A stretch of 64,000 nucleotides of DNA from Filosporella fistucella (lineage: Eukaryota; Ascomycota; Leotiomycetes; Helotiales). This document shows positions 24,701 through 35,879 of this stretch, piece by piece. The position numbers were made by a program, and so were the translations under genes. The stretch lies in assembly GCA_030077755.1 (NCBI GenBank), contig JAQJZZ010000014.1:372001-436000 (forward strand), written 5' to 3'. The notes beneath the pieces are model-generated. The model worked only from the letters and a program-made list of their open reading frames with translations. It searched no databases and was not told the DNA's origin. The first letter of the stretch is position 1; every line of letters begins with the position of its first letter.

Positions 24701-24993
24701 CCGAGACACAGGTATATCCAACTCACCTCAATCGTGCCAACATTGGTATTCTGGCTGATATTCTTGTACTGGTATAGAGCGTCCTTTGCGAGTTTCCCCT
24801 TCTTTTGTTCTACAGATTGCTCAACGAGCAGAACCATAACAGGCTCCAGCGATGCGATAGGAACATTTCGACTCCTCTTCGATGTAATATGCTCGTGAAG
24901 TAAGACCAGTGCTGCCTGGGACTGGCCCACACCCATGAGCTCATGGGCGCGTTTGAGCACATTCTCAGGCTTTTGGTGAGGTGGCGGCGGCAT
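21734..24993 (-). CDS. TIF32: Eukaryotic translation initiation factor 3 subunit A
   Basis: Two exons (24727-24993, 21734-24670) separated by a 56-bp intron encode 1067 residues, close to the usual fungal length. The N-terminus ([17 protein letters not shown]) and the helical repeats up to the PCI domain (about residues 320-520) are strongly conserved. Then comes a very long charged coiled coil rich in Glu/Arg/Lys (about 560-900), and a Pro/Arg/Gly/Ser-rich tail ending VPPHLRNKS. Role: largest scaffold of eIF3, binding 40S subunits, eIF3b and mRNA during scanning; cytoplasmic. The start is the ATG that gives the conserved MPPPPHQ N-terminus; an in-frame extension upstream lacks another ATG. 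Divergent from the G-gamma gene with 456 bp between. Confidence 0.97.
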
Positions 24994-25449
24994 CTTGGGC
25001 AGTTTCCCGTGGCCTTGAAGAAGAGGTGGTGATGCTGAGTCGCGATCTAATCGTGTAGAAATTATGACACCCTTTTTTGACGTTCTTGTGGGCAAAACTT
25101 GAGATCCACCATTCGCACGATTTAGCCGATCATGTGAATTTGCGCTTGGTCCGCCCCGCTGATGCCACTAGACTTCTTTCGGAGGGCCAGTTGCAACTTC
25201 CGATTGCTGACTAGCCAGAATGGAACGAAGGTGAGTGCACTGCAATTGAGCGTCCACAATTTCCCTTCATCAACCACCGTTGCTCATTCAATCGTTCTCA
25301 AAGGAGTCTACCGGAGCTGCGAAAGCTTCAGACTCTCGCCTTCAATAATCTTACAGTGCGCTCAACTGCCTCCTTACCACAACTCACTGCTTAACTATTG
25401 AACAGACACACCATCAGGAGTCGCGACCGCCTCGAGCACCAACCTCAAA
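24994..25449. promoter_or_regulatory. Divergent promoter region, eIF3a / G-gamma
   Basis: 456 bp between start codons of two divergently transcribed housekeeping genes. No specific factor site is assigned. Confidence 0.5.
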
Positions 25450-25826
25450 ATGCCTTCAGGATATTCATCTCGCGAAGACCCCGGTCAGATGAAAAAGAAC
25501 AAGCAGTCAATGGCAGATCTTAAGCTACGACGTCTCACAGAATTGAACACTCGGTTGAGGGAAGATTTGGAACGCGATCGTATTCCAGTGTCCCAAGCAG
25601 CCAAAAGGTACACTACATCTCAGGAGGTTTACGGCACAGGAAATTGACATTTAGTAGCATCATCAACTATACCAACAGCACGAAGGATTTCATGGTACCA
25701 TCAATCTGGGGCCCAATCGACAAGAAGGAGGATCCATATGCGCCGCAACAAAGCGGAGGTACGTTCAGTTCAGCTCTAATCTTAGGACTATGCTGACATA
25801 CTCAAGGCTGCTGCACCGTGATGTAA
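25450..25826 (+). CDS. Heterotrimeric G-protein gamma subunit
   Basis: Three exons (25450-25607, 25655-25758, 25807-25826) with introns of 47 and 48 bp give 93 residues, the usual size for fungal G-gamma (Neurospora GNG-1, yeast Ste18). The helical segment DLKLRRLTELNTRLREDLERDR is the part that coils against G-beta. The C-terminus GGCCTVM is a CaaX box (CTVM), with a preceding cysteine suited to palmitoylation, so the protein is lipid-anchored at the plasma membrane. Nearby conserved residues include DFMVPSIWGP. The last coding exon is only 20 nt and carries the CaaX box. It signals with G-beta in pheromone, nutrient and development pathways. Confidence 0.95.
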
Positions 25827-26327
25827 AGGAATCGAAGATGAAAAATGGCGTTACGGAGTATGGGACCAGTCTTGCGATAATACCTCTTTCGAGCGTTGCA
25901 TATCAGCGAAGGCTACCGCTCCTCACTTATCAGAATCAGAATGAGGCTGCGACGGGAGAGGAGAAGCTTGTAATATTTCTTGTCTTCAGTAGTTACTTCT
26001 TGTGTATAGGATTACGATGGTTCACGATAGTGCCTTTCAAAATACAGAATGCTTCCTATGTCGGCCCAATTGGTGCCCAGATGGACTGTGCCCTATTATT
26101 GAATTGAGGTCTCTGCTAGACTGTCGGAGGCCAATTTCTAGGCCTATGGCGGAAGCGAAAATGCCGGATCAGGAACAGCCGCGAAACTCAGGATCTGATG
26201 AATTACATATCAGATTCGGATTCGGACTTTGATTTCACATTCACTATACTTAATTTCCTTATTTTATCATTTGAAATCTCTCAAAAACAGACTCGGCATT
26301 AAAGATAATAAGCCAAAAGCCACCAAG
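25827..26327. other. Intergenic, G-gamma 3' side and Rdx promoter
   Basis: 501 bp between two genes on the same strand. A readable frame at 26002-26232 looks incidental. I see nothing else. Confidence 0.5.
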
Positions 26328-27826
26328 ATGGACCCATCAACGCCACTTCCCCGCGTCACGATTCAATTCTGCACGCAATGCAAATGGATGCTGCGTGCCG
26401 CCGTGAGTCTTTCATCTCATAAATCTCCTCTTGATACAGTACCGGTACCCATTAACCAACCCTCGCTCGGGTTTCAGCCAGGGCGGGCTGGCCTTCCCCG
26501 CAATATCTGAAGTATCAGAAATGTTTCTTGGACGGGTTCAGATATGGCACGTGATGTTTACTTAGTTGTTTATATGTTTCAGTGGTGATATGTTATTGCT
26601 AGCGTAGGACTTGGGTGGTTAAGGTAGAGCAGAGAGGTGATAGTTGCAGAAGCTGATGTTAATAGTATTTTGCTCAAGAGTTGCTATCTACGTTCTCGAC
26701 TTCTTTAGGTGAAGTTGCTCTCCAACCATCAACAGGCGGAACATTTATTGTGAAGCTTTACAATGCGGCCCCGAGTTCTTCTGGAGATGGAGTAGTTAGC
26801 GTTCAAGAACATTTGCTATGGGACAGGAAAGCAGAGGGCGGGTTTCCAGGTATGTTAGCTTCCGAGTCGTTGGCTTTGTTGGTAGTACCCTCTGTACCTT
26901 TCCTCAAGTTTTCTGCCTTTATCTCTATCTCTTCGTAGGTTTGACTTGGCAAACATACAAGCACCTTCCTTTTAGTGAAGAAGAATCACGAAGCTTAGTT
27001 CAGGAGAGCGATGAACCCTCCCAGAACAAGATTCGTATGCTCCCACCGGTCCAACCGACTTTGCGTCACCTGAAATACCCGTCTCGACCCGCAAACCTTG
27101 AAGCTTTCCAAACTGTATCCTCTCTCAATGGCTTCAACATTGAGCAAAGTTGTATGCTTCAACCCAGTATCAACGGCCCTCCCTTCCTCCCTCTCCTCAA
27201 CTCACTTTACCATCCCAGAAGCCTCTCACTGCCCCTTATTCAAACGACCAACCGCCAAGGTCCAAGTCTCAAACTCTACTAACACCCACCCAGAAACAAA
27301 AGAGCTCAAACGCCGACTAAGAGACATAATTGACCCCTCCCGAAATCTCGGGCACGTAGACGGAAAGAAAGGTAACCTGTCTCTCTTCCTCCCAAAAACA
27401 TCACCAGCTCATCCCTCCCTTGACAACCACTATCCTTTCCAACCTCTTCCCTTCCCAATCCAAACCCAATTAACACAAATCCCAGCAACAACTACCTCGT
27501 CCATCCCTCCCTCAACCCAAACCCCAACCTCCACCACCACCAATACGCAACAATACATCTCCTCACCCCCTATTCCCCGCGCTCTAAACCGTCTACAAGC
27601 CGAGTCTTCCAGCACCCCAACGGCTGAGAGAAAGTTTACACCTATGGATGTAGATGTATCTTCTCGGCCGGGTAGTAGTAAAGGTGTGGGTGTGGAAGGG
27701 ACAGGGGAAAGTGGAGGAGAGGAGAGAGAATGGGTGAATAGTAGAGGGAAGATAGTTGTTGGTGGTGGGAACGATCCCGAAGGGGGATTCTGTAGACCAG
27801 GGGAGGATTGCGAGGATTGTGGGTAG
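26328..27826 (+). CDS. Rdx-family selenoprotein W/T/H-like protein (Cys form)
   Basis: Exons 26328-26402, 26666-26849 and 27294-27826 give 263 residues. The redox motif CTQC is at residues 15-18 in the context RVTIQFCTQCKWMLRAA, followed by AQELLSTFSTSLGEVALQP and GGTFIVKLYN, then FPETKELKRRLRDIIDP. These are the conserved blocks of fungal Rdx proteins, with Cys in place of selenocysteine. Introns of 263 and 444 bp are long for this genome. After GHVDGKK the frame continues for about 150 residues of Pro/Ser/Thr-rich sequence ending EDCEDCG. A GTAACC donor at about 27373 could remove part of that, so the C-terminal half is uncertain. The thioredoxin-like fold suggests a redox role; the partner is unknown. 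Confidence 0.85.
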
Positions 27827-28873
27827 TGGGATGGTTTAGATGGGGGTAATTGTTTTTAAGGAGATCATTTACTTCTGAGTTGATATAGGATGACACTGCA
27901 CGATAACAACAATAATAATCAATCTACCTTATTACACCGCGCTTATCACAGCAATTATAACAGCTTATGTAGGAAATTACTTTCATTCACTCATAAACGA
28001 GTTCAGCATGAGCAATTGTGGCAAGAGGGCAGCAGTGAAAGAAACGGCTACGGAAGAGGAACAGAGAAAAACGAAGACCCAATCAAGGAAGTTAAGACGC
28101 CTCCCAGATCCCCGGTCATTACAACAAAACACAGAGCACCACGATCCATTCAGTCGATGCAAGACACCCCAGAGAGAAGAGCCAAAGTCACCATAACCCC
28201 TAGTCACTCTTCCAACGCCCCCAAACCCACTCAACAGCAAAGAAGCACAGTCGGTTGGTCAGCTAGTCAGTCGAGGATGATGGAAAGAGCGCAGTAGTGC
28301 TACACAGACAAAGGGTAACCGTGACATTGCAGAGACGCAAAAGAAGCGAATCCTCTCGCACATCGTAAACTCATATACACACAAAGATGCCGCTCACCAC
28401 CACAAAAGCCAGAAGAAACCAGATGCTTATAAGCCCTAAACTTTGCCCCAAAGAACCCCATAAGTGCCCCGCAACCCCATTTCTTTTGTTTATCGTAGTT
28501 TCATGGTCATAGAGTACGCTTGTTTGGATCATGTCAATTGCGATTTAGTGGTCATTGGTCGTATTAGCTCTGCGGCGGAGAAAAAAAGGAGATGTGTACA
28601 ATCGGATACGGTATTGGAGAGGTATCGAGTCTAGAAGCGTAACGCAAATGTTTGGCAAGCGCACCACTAATAGGTATGTTTTCTGATGAGTTCAAAGAGG
28701 TCGGACGATGATTGAATTGCTGCAAAGGTCGAGAGTGACGATCGAGAGGGAGGAGGAAAAGACGTTCGAGGACCGCGTTGGCGATGAATTGTCGTGACAC
28801 TCGTGAGGATATCGCAAAGTTATGCTTATCTGCGTCCGAACCTGCTATACACAAGGAAGTTCGTAATTGTTCA
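27827..28873. other. Convergent intergenic region with a doubtful open frame
   Basis: This 1-kb gap lies between the Rdx-type gene and PP1, which converge. An ATG frame at 27890-28297 would encode 135 polar residues (Asn run, then Lys/Pro/Ser-rich), with no known family. It may be chance or a young gene. No RNA gene seen. Confidence 0.4.
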
Positions 28874-30057
28874 TCATTTTTTAGATTGCTTCCTCGGAGG
28901 AGTGACTGGTTTGCTAGCACCAATGCCACCGTAAACGTACTTTTGTTTCTTCTCCGCTGGCTTCAGGATCTGAGGGGAATGTTAGTGGAGATCGAGGACA
29001 CGAGAGTATATGTTGCTTACCTGGAACGAACATAATAGACTCTCATCCACGCTCATCATGGCTCCGGCATTATCAAACTCACCGCAGTAATTGGGGGCAC
29101 TGAATAGTGTCACCAATTGCCGCTTTGAGAAGAATTCATAGCCGTCTTCGACAACCTGATGAGCTCGGCATATCAAGTCCATATCATGCTTTTGTAGGAA
29201 TCGAGATACGACATCAGGACCGAATGTGAATGAGACACCACGATCGTTTTCACTCCAGCCTGTAATATCTTTGTCTGGATCGGACCAAAGAAGATCGCAG
29301 AGGAGACCACAATCAGGGATCTATTGGTATCAGCAGAGCTCAGGCCGTCTCTCGGTACATTGAGAGACGGCACAGAAGGAGAAACATTGACTTACATCAG
29401 TTGGGCGCATGACACGGCGAATTTGCTCCATTGAGTTCAAATCAGGGCTTAGACCACCGTGCATTGTGAAAATCTTCTCATCAATGATGGCTGCAATAGG
29501 CAAGCAGTTGAAGCAATCTGTGAAGGTCTTCCAGAGCTTGATGTTATATCTTCTCTTGCACTCATCGTAAAATCCATAGATACGGTTGATAGAGGCACAC
29601 TCATGGTTACCACGGAGAATGAAGAAGTTTTCGGGGTATTTGATCTTGTATGCAAGAAGCAGGCAGATCGTCTCAAGGGATTGTTTTCCTCTGTCGACAT
29701 AGTCACCTAGGAATAAGTAGTTTGCCTCTGGTGGGAAACCGCCATACTCAAACAAACGGAGTAGATCATAATATTGACCGTGGATATCGCCGCAAATCTG
29801 CAGATTCAGTGGTATCAGTATGCAACTCCTTTGTGGCATAGAGATGTATGTAGACATTCAGTGGCAAGAAATCATACCTTGATCGGGGCTTCAAGCTCCA
29901 ATAGAATTGGCTGCGAAATGAAGATCTCACGAGCTTTTGTGCACAGATAACGAATCTCGGCCTCCAACAACTGTACTTGCTTGCCTGGTCGGCTACCTCT
30001 GACTTCCAACAATCTATCAATGATGGAATCGAGATCTACATCATTTTGGTCCGCCAT
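28874..30057 (-). CDS. GLC7: Serine/threonine protein phosphatase PP1 catalytic subunit
   Basis: Four exons (29878-30057, 29396-29797, 29021-29320, 28874-28969) with introns of 80, 75 and 51 bp encode 325 residues, the normal PP1 length. Metal-site motifs are in place: GDIHGQ with Asp64 and His66, GDYVDRG with Asp92, RGNHE with Asn124, and later the [13 protein letters not shown] loop and SAPNYCGEF. The N-terminus [21 protein letters not shown] and the short tail [12 protein letters not shown] are typical of fungal GLC7 orthologues. The enzyme works with many targeting subunits in mitosis, glycogen metabolism, transcription termination and polarity. Introns 1 and 2 split the coding sequence just before ICGDIHG and after MRPTD. 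Confidence 0.98.
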
Positions 30058-31690
30058 GGCTTCAATCCTCTCGTGGGAAGAAGGTGACGGGGGTTTGGGT
30101 TATGGTTTCCGCAGTGAGGGGTAATGAGCTGAGGAACTATCTCCTAGATTTGAGTTCGCTGTTATGGAGGACTGTGATTCACTTCTGGACCTGTGCGCGT
30201 TGAGATTAGCATGAGGCTGACAAAGATCAGGTATGAAATTTTGAAGGGCGCGTTGAGGAGTATTGTAGAACGCGCCAGGAAGCATGGGATACATACAATG
30301 AAGTGAGATCGGCCTCAAGAGAGCTTTCTGCAGAAAGCTGCGGCGTCGCCGAGAGTTCGCAAAAGGGTTCGCAAGTGTTTGCGGCTTGCGGTAGTCAAGC
30401 TGTTGAGAGAGGATAATCGGAGGAGGTTCACCTGTGACGTTGATGCGTTCTGAGGTGAATTAAGTCGTCAGGCTGAAGTTTACAGCTTTATCAGTATTCG
30501 CCAGTTCGCAGATTATGCGTCGCCTGTTTGAAGGTGCAGTGTTGTTGATGCTGTCTTGGAGACTTGATGTTGTTGCGGGCGGGCGATTTCGATTTCTCTG
30601 TTTTGAACAAGCGCGGGTCGGTCTCGATAAACGAGTGCCTTACAAAAAAGGGCTATTCAACGTCGGATTCAATGGAACACAATGCACTCGAAAGTCTGCG
30701 AGAGAGACTTTGAGTTGGCTCGTTGAATATACCTCAATGTTATTGGGGTTGAGATATTGTCAGATGGTATCTGCAGCCAAAAGGGGGCTCTGGGAGGGTT
30801 CACGTTTGAGATGGGTGTGTGGGCAGAAGTTTGTCGGCTTTGGCTCTGGAATGCGCGGTGTGATTAGAGTTCGAGCTGACTAGAATGCCAGATTATCAAG
30901 GACAGCACAATGAATTCAGCAGATTCAAAGTCTTCGTCGCGATGTCGATGTCGATGTTGATGTTGCTGGTCTGGATCGTCTCAAAGGAGATTGTTGGAAG
31001 GAGTAGCAACAGGAGTAGCAAGCAGGAGCAGTTGTTGCCTCGACTCTCACCTCCTTGGGCTTGGGCTGACTCCAACAGCCGGGTTTCTCAAACTGACGCC
31101 GCAATGCCTGCCTGTCTGTAAGCAGCACCGATTTCTAGCTGGTGCTGGCGCTTATGCAGCGATTCAGGGTCTTTACAGACGGTATATGGGTGCCGCTCTT
31201 ACCACATAAAGACCATTGGCTAGCAACCTAGACAGCCAGGAATCTCTCTTCCCGAAAATGCCTCTACTTTTTACCACTTCTCTTGTCGGTGACGATTTTG
31301 GCCCACTTTAACACGTCTCCTCCACGTTGAATACGAATCCTGAGCGTGCACAGTTGAGCATTCGACACCGATGACTTGTCATTTGATGATCGATGATTTA
31401 TCGCGTGCCTTTTTACTAGGATCGGTAACGAGTGAGGTGTCCAATGCACGGATGGTTGGGAATCCAAGAAAAGAATAAGTGTTCTGGATTCTGGGGGTTT
31501 GGAACTTTGACAGTAGCATTGCATTTCATTTCAAGGTGAAATGATATTGCAGGTGCTTTATATTGCTTGGAGGTAGTTTCCTGGGGGTGCACATTCCTTT
31601 CCTATTTCCTTTTTCTTTTTGCATCATCATGCATACTTGTAGAGGGAATCTCCGTGAGTTTTAGCTGCAGCAATGCTCAATTATCGACCA
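30058..31690. other. Intergenic, PP1 upstream region
   Basis: This contains the PP1 promoter and about 1.2 kb without a supported gene. An ATG frame at 30515-30883 (122 codons) and smaller ones at 30885-31209 lack family features or coding character. Near 30940-31010 there are short runs of CGATGT and GGAGTAGCAA repeats. Confidence 0.5.
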
Positions 31691-32500
31691 ACTGGAGAGG
31701 AATTCCAAATCCTCAAAGTAACATCTAGTTCAACAATATAGAACCTTTGCAGTGGTTTGAAGGTTCTATACCTATATCCTTTGTAGAACCTTTACTTGGT
31801 GCACCTCTACCTACACTGCTATCGATTACCTCAATCGTCATATTTATAATCTGATGCTTGATTATCTCTATATCTAGTAGTAGCTTGGAAGTTCTAAACC
31901 TCTTATATCATTATTCAAACTTTTACTTGTAGTCTCCTATTCTTGCCCTATTACCAATTGCCTTAAACCTTACATTTATTATTTGATACAAAATCATGTC
32001 TACTAATAAGATGAAACCAGTTTAAGATATATAGAATTTAGATACTATAGTTTATTTATATGCACTTGCTTCCTCTTCCTCTGTCGTCTCTTCTTCTAAG
32101 GTCTTTCCTTTTCTTACCTGTGCCTAATTTGTCCCTATCATCTCTCCCTAGAACTAGGTATTCATTCGCATATTGCATTCAAATCCTTCATCCACTACTT
32201 TTATATAAAGATTTTAAATATACTATCTAACTGTTCCAATTATTTACTCTCTCTCTCCCCCCAATTTATATCTACATATATTATTAAATAAAAGAAGAAC
32301 GAAAGAAGAAATACGAAAATAAAATATAATATTATACAAAAGCATTTTGTTCGAGTTTTATAAAATAATATCTTACCTAATAAGCAAAGGATTATATATA
32401 TCTTTTAAAATATTTAAGGGCATTAATATAATAATTTGGCATTATATCACTATACCAAATCACATTTAGCATCACAGCAAGTTCAAATAAGCCAAGCAAA
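31691..32500. repeat. AT-rich block with a degenerate 128-bp duplication
   Basis: From 31764 and again from 31892 the sequence runs through parallel words (TTCTAWACCT, ACTTTTACTTG / CCTTTACTTGG, ATTACCTCAATCGTCATATTTA / ATTGCCTTAAACCTTACATTTA), a period of about 128 bp with many C/T and G/A differences. From about 32180 to 32460 the sequence is very AT-rich. No gene. It looks like a decayed repeat of RIP type, but I could not compare full copies. Confidence 0.45.
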
Positions 32501-33281
32501 TCAATCATCTGAACAGGTTTCATTCATTATTCTCTTTTCCCTACCGCCGAGTGAATCAATCAGCTCAATCACCCATACCACCCTCATTCAAGATCCACAC
32601 TAACCATCCTATCTGGTACCTAATCTCATCTCATCTCTCATCCATCCGTTTCCCATCCCATCCCGCACGCTAATGCAAACGCGTGAAAATGCAAGAGAGG
32701 AATAAATAAACCATCATTAACCGAACGCCAGCCCTACCCAAATGACCCCAGAGAGAGAAATCACAGATCCCATATTTTACAATCCCCCTAAAGAAAAGAA
32801 GAAATAAGTTGAAAAAGTAACCAGCTAAAGATTTCTTCTCCCCCTCCCAAAGTGAGGATGCCAAACCAGAAAGCCTCAGAATAGAAATCTAGTTTGTGCA
32901 CCCAAATGCCAATCAAGAAAGTAATAAGCCAATATCCAGTTTGTAAAACCGGTTGGTAAGGAGAAGAAGAACAAGAAGTCGAGATGTAAAACGCAACGCA
33001 GGTAAAAACAGATGTAGCCTCCTACCCAAACGCTATGCAGTGATGAGACCGGAACCTCCAGAAGATATAAAAATGGAAATATGCCATAACTAATGCAAAA
33101 GTCTTGGTTCTTTCGAAAGGAGCTGAGACGGAGATGCCGCAATGCAACTTTTGTAAACAAAGACGAGGGTATCAAGAACAGCCTCCCAATGCAACCACCC
33201 CTCCAATCCACGGCTCAGTTACGGTATGCCGTTTCTTCAATTTTGTGTGCAATCCACCAGCCAAGGGGATGCTGTAAACGT
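32501..33281. other. 3' flank of the LRR gene
   Basis: The part nearest the stop codon probably holds the LRR gene's 3' UTR. Frames on both strands show no protein family features. Confidence 0.5.
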
Positions 33282-35879
33282 TCAACCTAATGTTCGTCCA
33301 CTATGTATTGTTTGTTGACTGTTGGCTCGAGGTGTGGTTGGACTCGGCCGTATTGTACTTGCTGGGCTGAATTCAGGTCCCCCAAAGGGTTGTTGTGATT
33401 TATTCTGCCCATCCCACCCTTCTTCGCTCAGGACACTGAGCCACCCATTCCCAACTTCATTCCGAAGTGCTTCCAACTTCTTCCTATAGAGCTCACCACT
33501 GACCTTCCAATCCTCGTTGCTATTGTTGGGTCTTGCCAATGAGCCGTCAAAGGAAACAGTTTCGATAGGAGGTAGGCGTGGGACTGTTGAGATCTTCGGC
33601 ACATCAGTTTGACTCTGTGTATGCCGAGGTTCTGAAGGTACATATGAGGGTACAGTTCGGGGTGAGGGGTCGGGACTAATACCGTAGCCACTATCAGACG
33701 CTGGAGCAGATGGATTTGGTTGTTCTTCTGGAGTAAATTTGACTGCTGGCTTAGCAACAGGTTTACTCGGGGACGTTTCGGTAGACGTTGAAAGGTCTAC
33801 TATCCTTCGCTTTGGTGTCCTCCTTCTTCTAGAGCCACTCGTGTTGACTTCGCTCGTTGTTGCTGTCGGCATCGGTCGTTCTTTGCGGAGAACAGCGGGT
33901 TCTCGAGGAGGATAGTCGATGATAGGCTTGTTGACATCGACTGGTGGCAGACCATAATCTGGTGGAGGAGGTTTCACTACAGGAACACTTGCCTTCTCCG
34001 CGACACGTTCAACTAATTGTCGACGCTCACTGTAGCCGGGCGAATATGTATCTATCAGGATATCCTCTGCATAACCAGGCGTCTTTCTAAAAAGGTTGAA
34101 GATGGTGACTCTATAACCGCTATGTGTCCTCGTGAAAGGATTGCCCGAAACCCAAATTTCCCTGATATCCGGAATGCCGGTGAGTCTTGCGAGTTCCGTA
34201 GGGTCCATCATTTTGTTGTCCCGAAGATCCAGCCTTTCGAGAGGGTAAAGTCTTTCGACGCCAGCTATAGATATCAGGCGATTCGATCGAAGGTTCAAGG
34301 CTGTGATAGCAGGAAGAGGATTTCTTGTCAGAGAATGGAGGGAGTCTATCATACAGTTCGATAGATTGAGTGCCCGAAGTGCTGTGAGGGAAGCTAAGCA
34401 GTCAGGGATTTGTGAGAAGAGGTTTGTAGATAAGTCCAGAGAGTGAAGAGTGTTTGCCAGAGGTTGCAGACTGGAGGCAGATATGGAGGTTAGCCCATTA
34501 TCTGCCAAACTAAGGTGCTTCAGGAATCTCCATTTGGAAGATGGCAGTATGCCCATGGACAGCAAATTTGACGAGCTGCCTCTCGGGTTGTGCCATCCAT
34601 CCGACATACTCGAATGAGAACTTCCTGACCCTGATCGCTTCACTTTGTAAGAACCTCGCAGGTGTCCATGTGCCGAACCAGTCCTCGAGCTCGTTGGCCG
34701 AACAGGAGAATTGCTTCTGGGCCGAGACTTCGCAGGAGACTTCGCGCCATCCGAGCCCGATCGTACTAACGATGCACCCCTCTCATCCTCAATATGTGTT
34801 CGCTCGTCGGGAGACCCTGGTGCCGAATTCGATTTCACAAGCTCTGCATGTGGCATTGTAGGACTTCTTTTGGGACTCGGAGCTGTTGCTGCCCATGTCG
34901 AGGTTGGAGACATTTGAGCTTTCGAGGAGCGGCGTCTTCGTTTGTCCATATCATCGAGTACGATGTTGATGAGTAAATCTGCAGGGTCGTCCACTCCCGC
35001 GCGCTTCACGGTCAGAGATCTCAGCTGCTCAGCAAGCTTATCCCACCCGAAAAATTGTCGAATATCAATATCACTGATTTCCAAAGCACTAATATTCTTG
35101 AAAGCAAGAAGGGGAACGGCACTGTCAAAGGGAAACTCCTCATATCCTTCAATCAAGCGAGCTCGACGATCTGGAGCAAGGCGTAGACAAGGGATCTTGG
35201 TAAAGGCCGAGTATAGATATTTGAGATCCGCTTCGATGGCGGCCTTTTGCTTTTCAGTACGTGCAGCAGAACCTCCGGATCCAAGACCAAAGTTAGACCA
35301 TAAAGAGGACATGCCGGACATCACACTCCGGACACTAGACACCGAGTGGATGGATCCATGATCGGAGCCGCGACCTTTGGGTCGCTGAGACTGGCTCAAG
35401 AAAGAGACGTAGTTTGCTGCTGATGTATCTGAATGTAGGTTCTCCAAACGCACGTTCATAGGTCCCACGGTAATTCCCAAATCTTCAAACCGAGATAACA
35501 GGTAGAATAGATGATGTGGAGTCAAGGCAAGCTTGGCAGGCTTGATGTTATGGGAAGCAAATGTCAAGTATGGTAGGGAGAGGGCTGCAGCGAGTGTACT
35601 CGAGGTTGTAGCAGAGGAAGCGGAAGAGGGAGGATGTGTAGTTGTAGGTGAGCCAGGCGTTGCAGAACTTCCAACGGCACCGGACACACTTTGTGATGAG
35701 CCATTTTTGGGGGCTTGCTGACGCTTCAATTGGAGAGCATTTGCAAGAGCTTTCTCGTGTGTACGAACAAAGTGAGCCAAGTTCTATTCAGATTGTATGT
35801 TAGCAAATGACTGGAGCGCGGTGATTGTTTACATGATCCGTACCTTTATGAAGAACTGCCCATCCTCAGTGTCCATCAT
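33282..35879 (-). CDS. Large leucine-rich repeat protein (STK11IP/nischarin-like layout)
   Basis: Two exons (35844-35879, 33282-35783) with a 60-bp intron encode 845 residues beginning MMDTEDGQFFIK; the tiny 12-codon first exon restores the conserved start of the family. Residues 1-50 are helical (NLAHFVRTHEKALANALQ). An N-terminal domain follows (LTPHHLFYLLSRFEDLGI, and AVPLLAFKNISALEISDI with FFGWDKLAEQLRSLTVKR). A Ser-rich basic linker separates it from five or six LRRs at about 430-600 (LKHLSLADNGL, LHSLDLSTNLF, LRALNLSNCMI, ITALNLRSNRL, LERLDLRDNKM), capped by a GNPFTRTHSGYRVTIF segment. The tail is disordered. The layout recalls human STK11IP/nischarin, scaffolds near kinases and membranes. 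That likeness is from memory and the function is unknown. Confidence 0.85.

Noticed and set aside
27890..28297. 135-codon ATG frame between the Rdx-type gene and PP1
   Set aside because: Low-complexity polar sequence in a convergent spacer, with no family signal; it may be 3' UTR.
30515..30883. 122-codon ATG frame upstream of PP1
   Set aside because: No domain, no splice-linked neighbours, and it lies in the likely PP1 promoter region.
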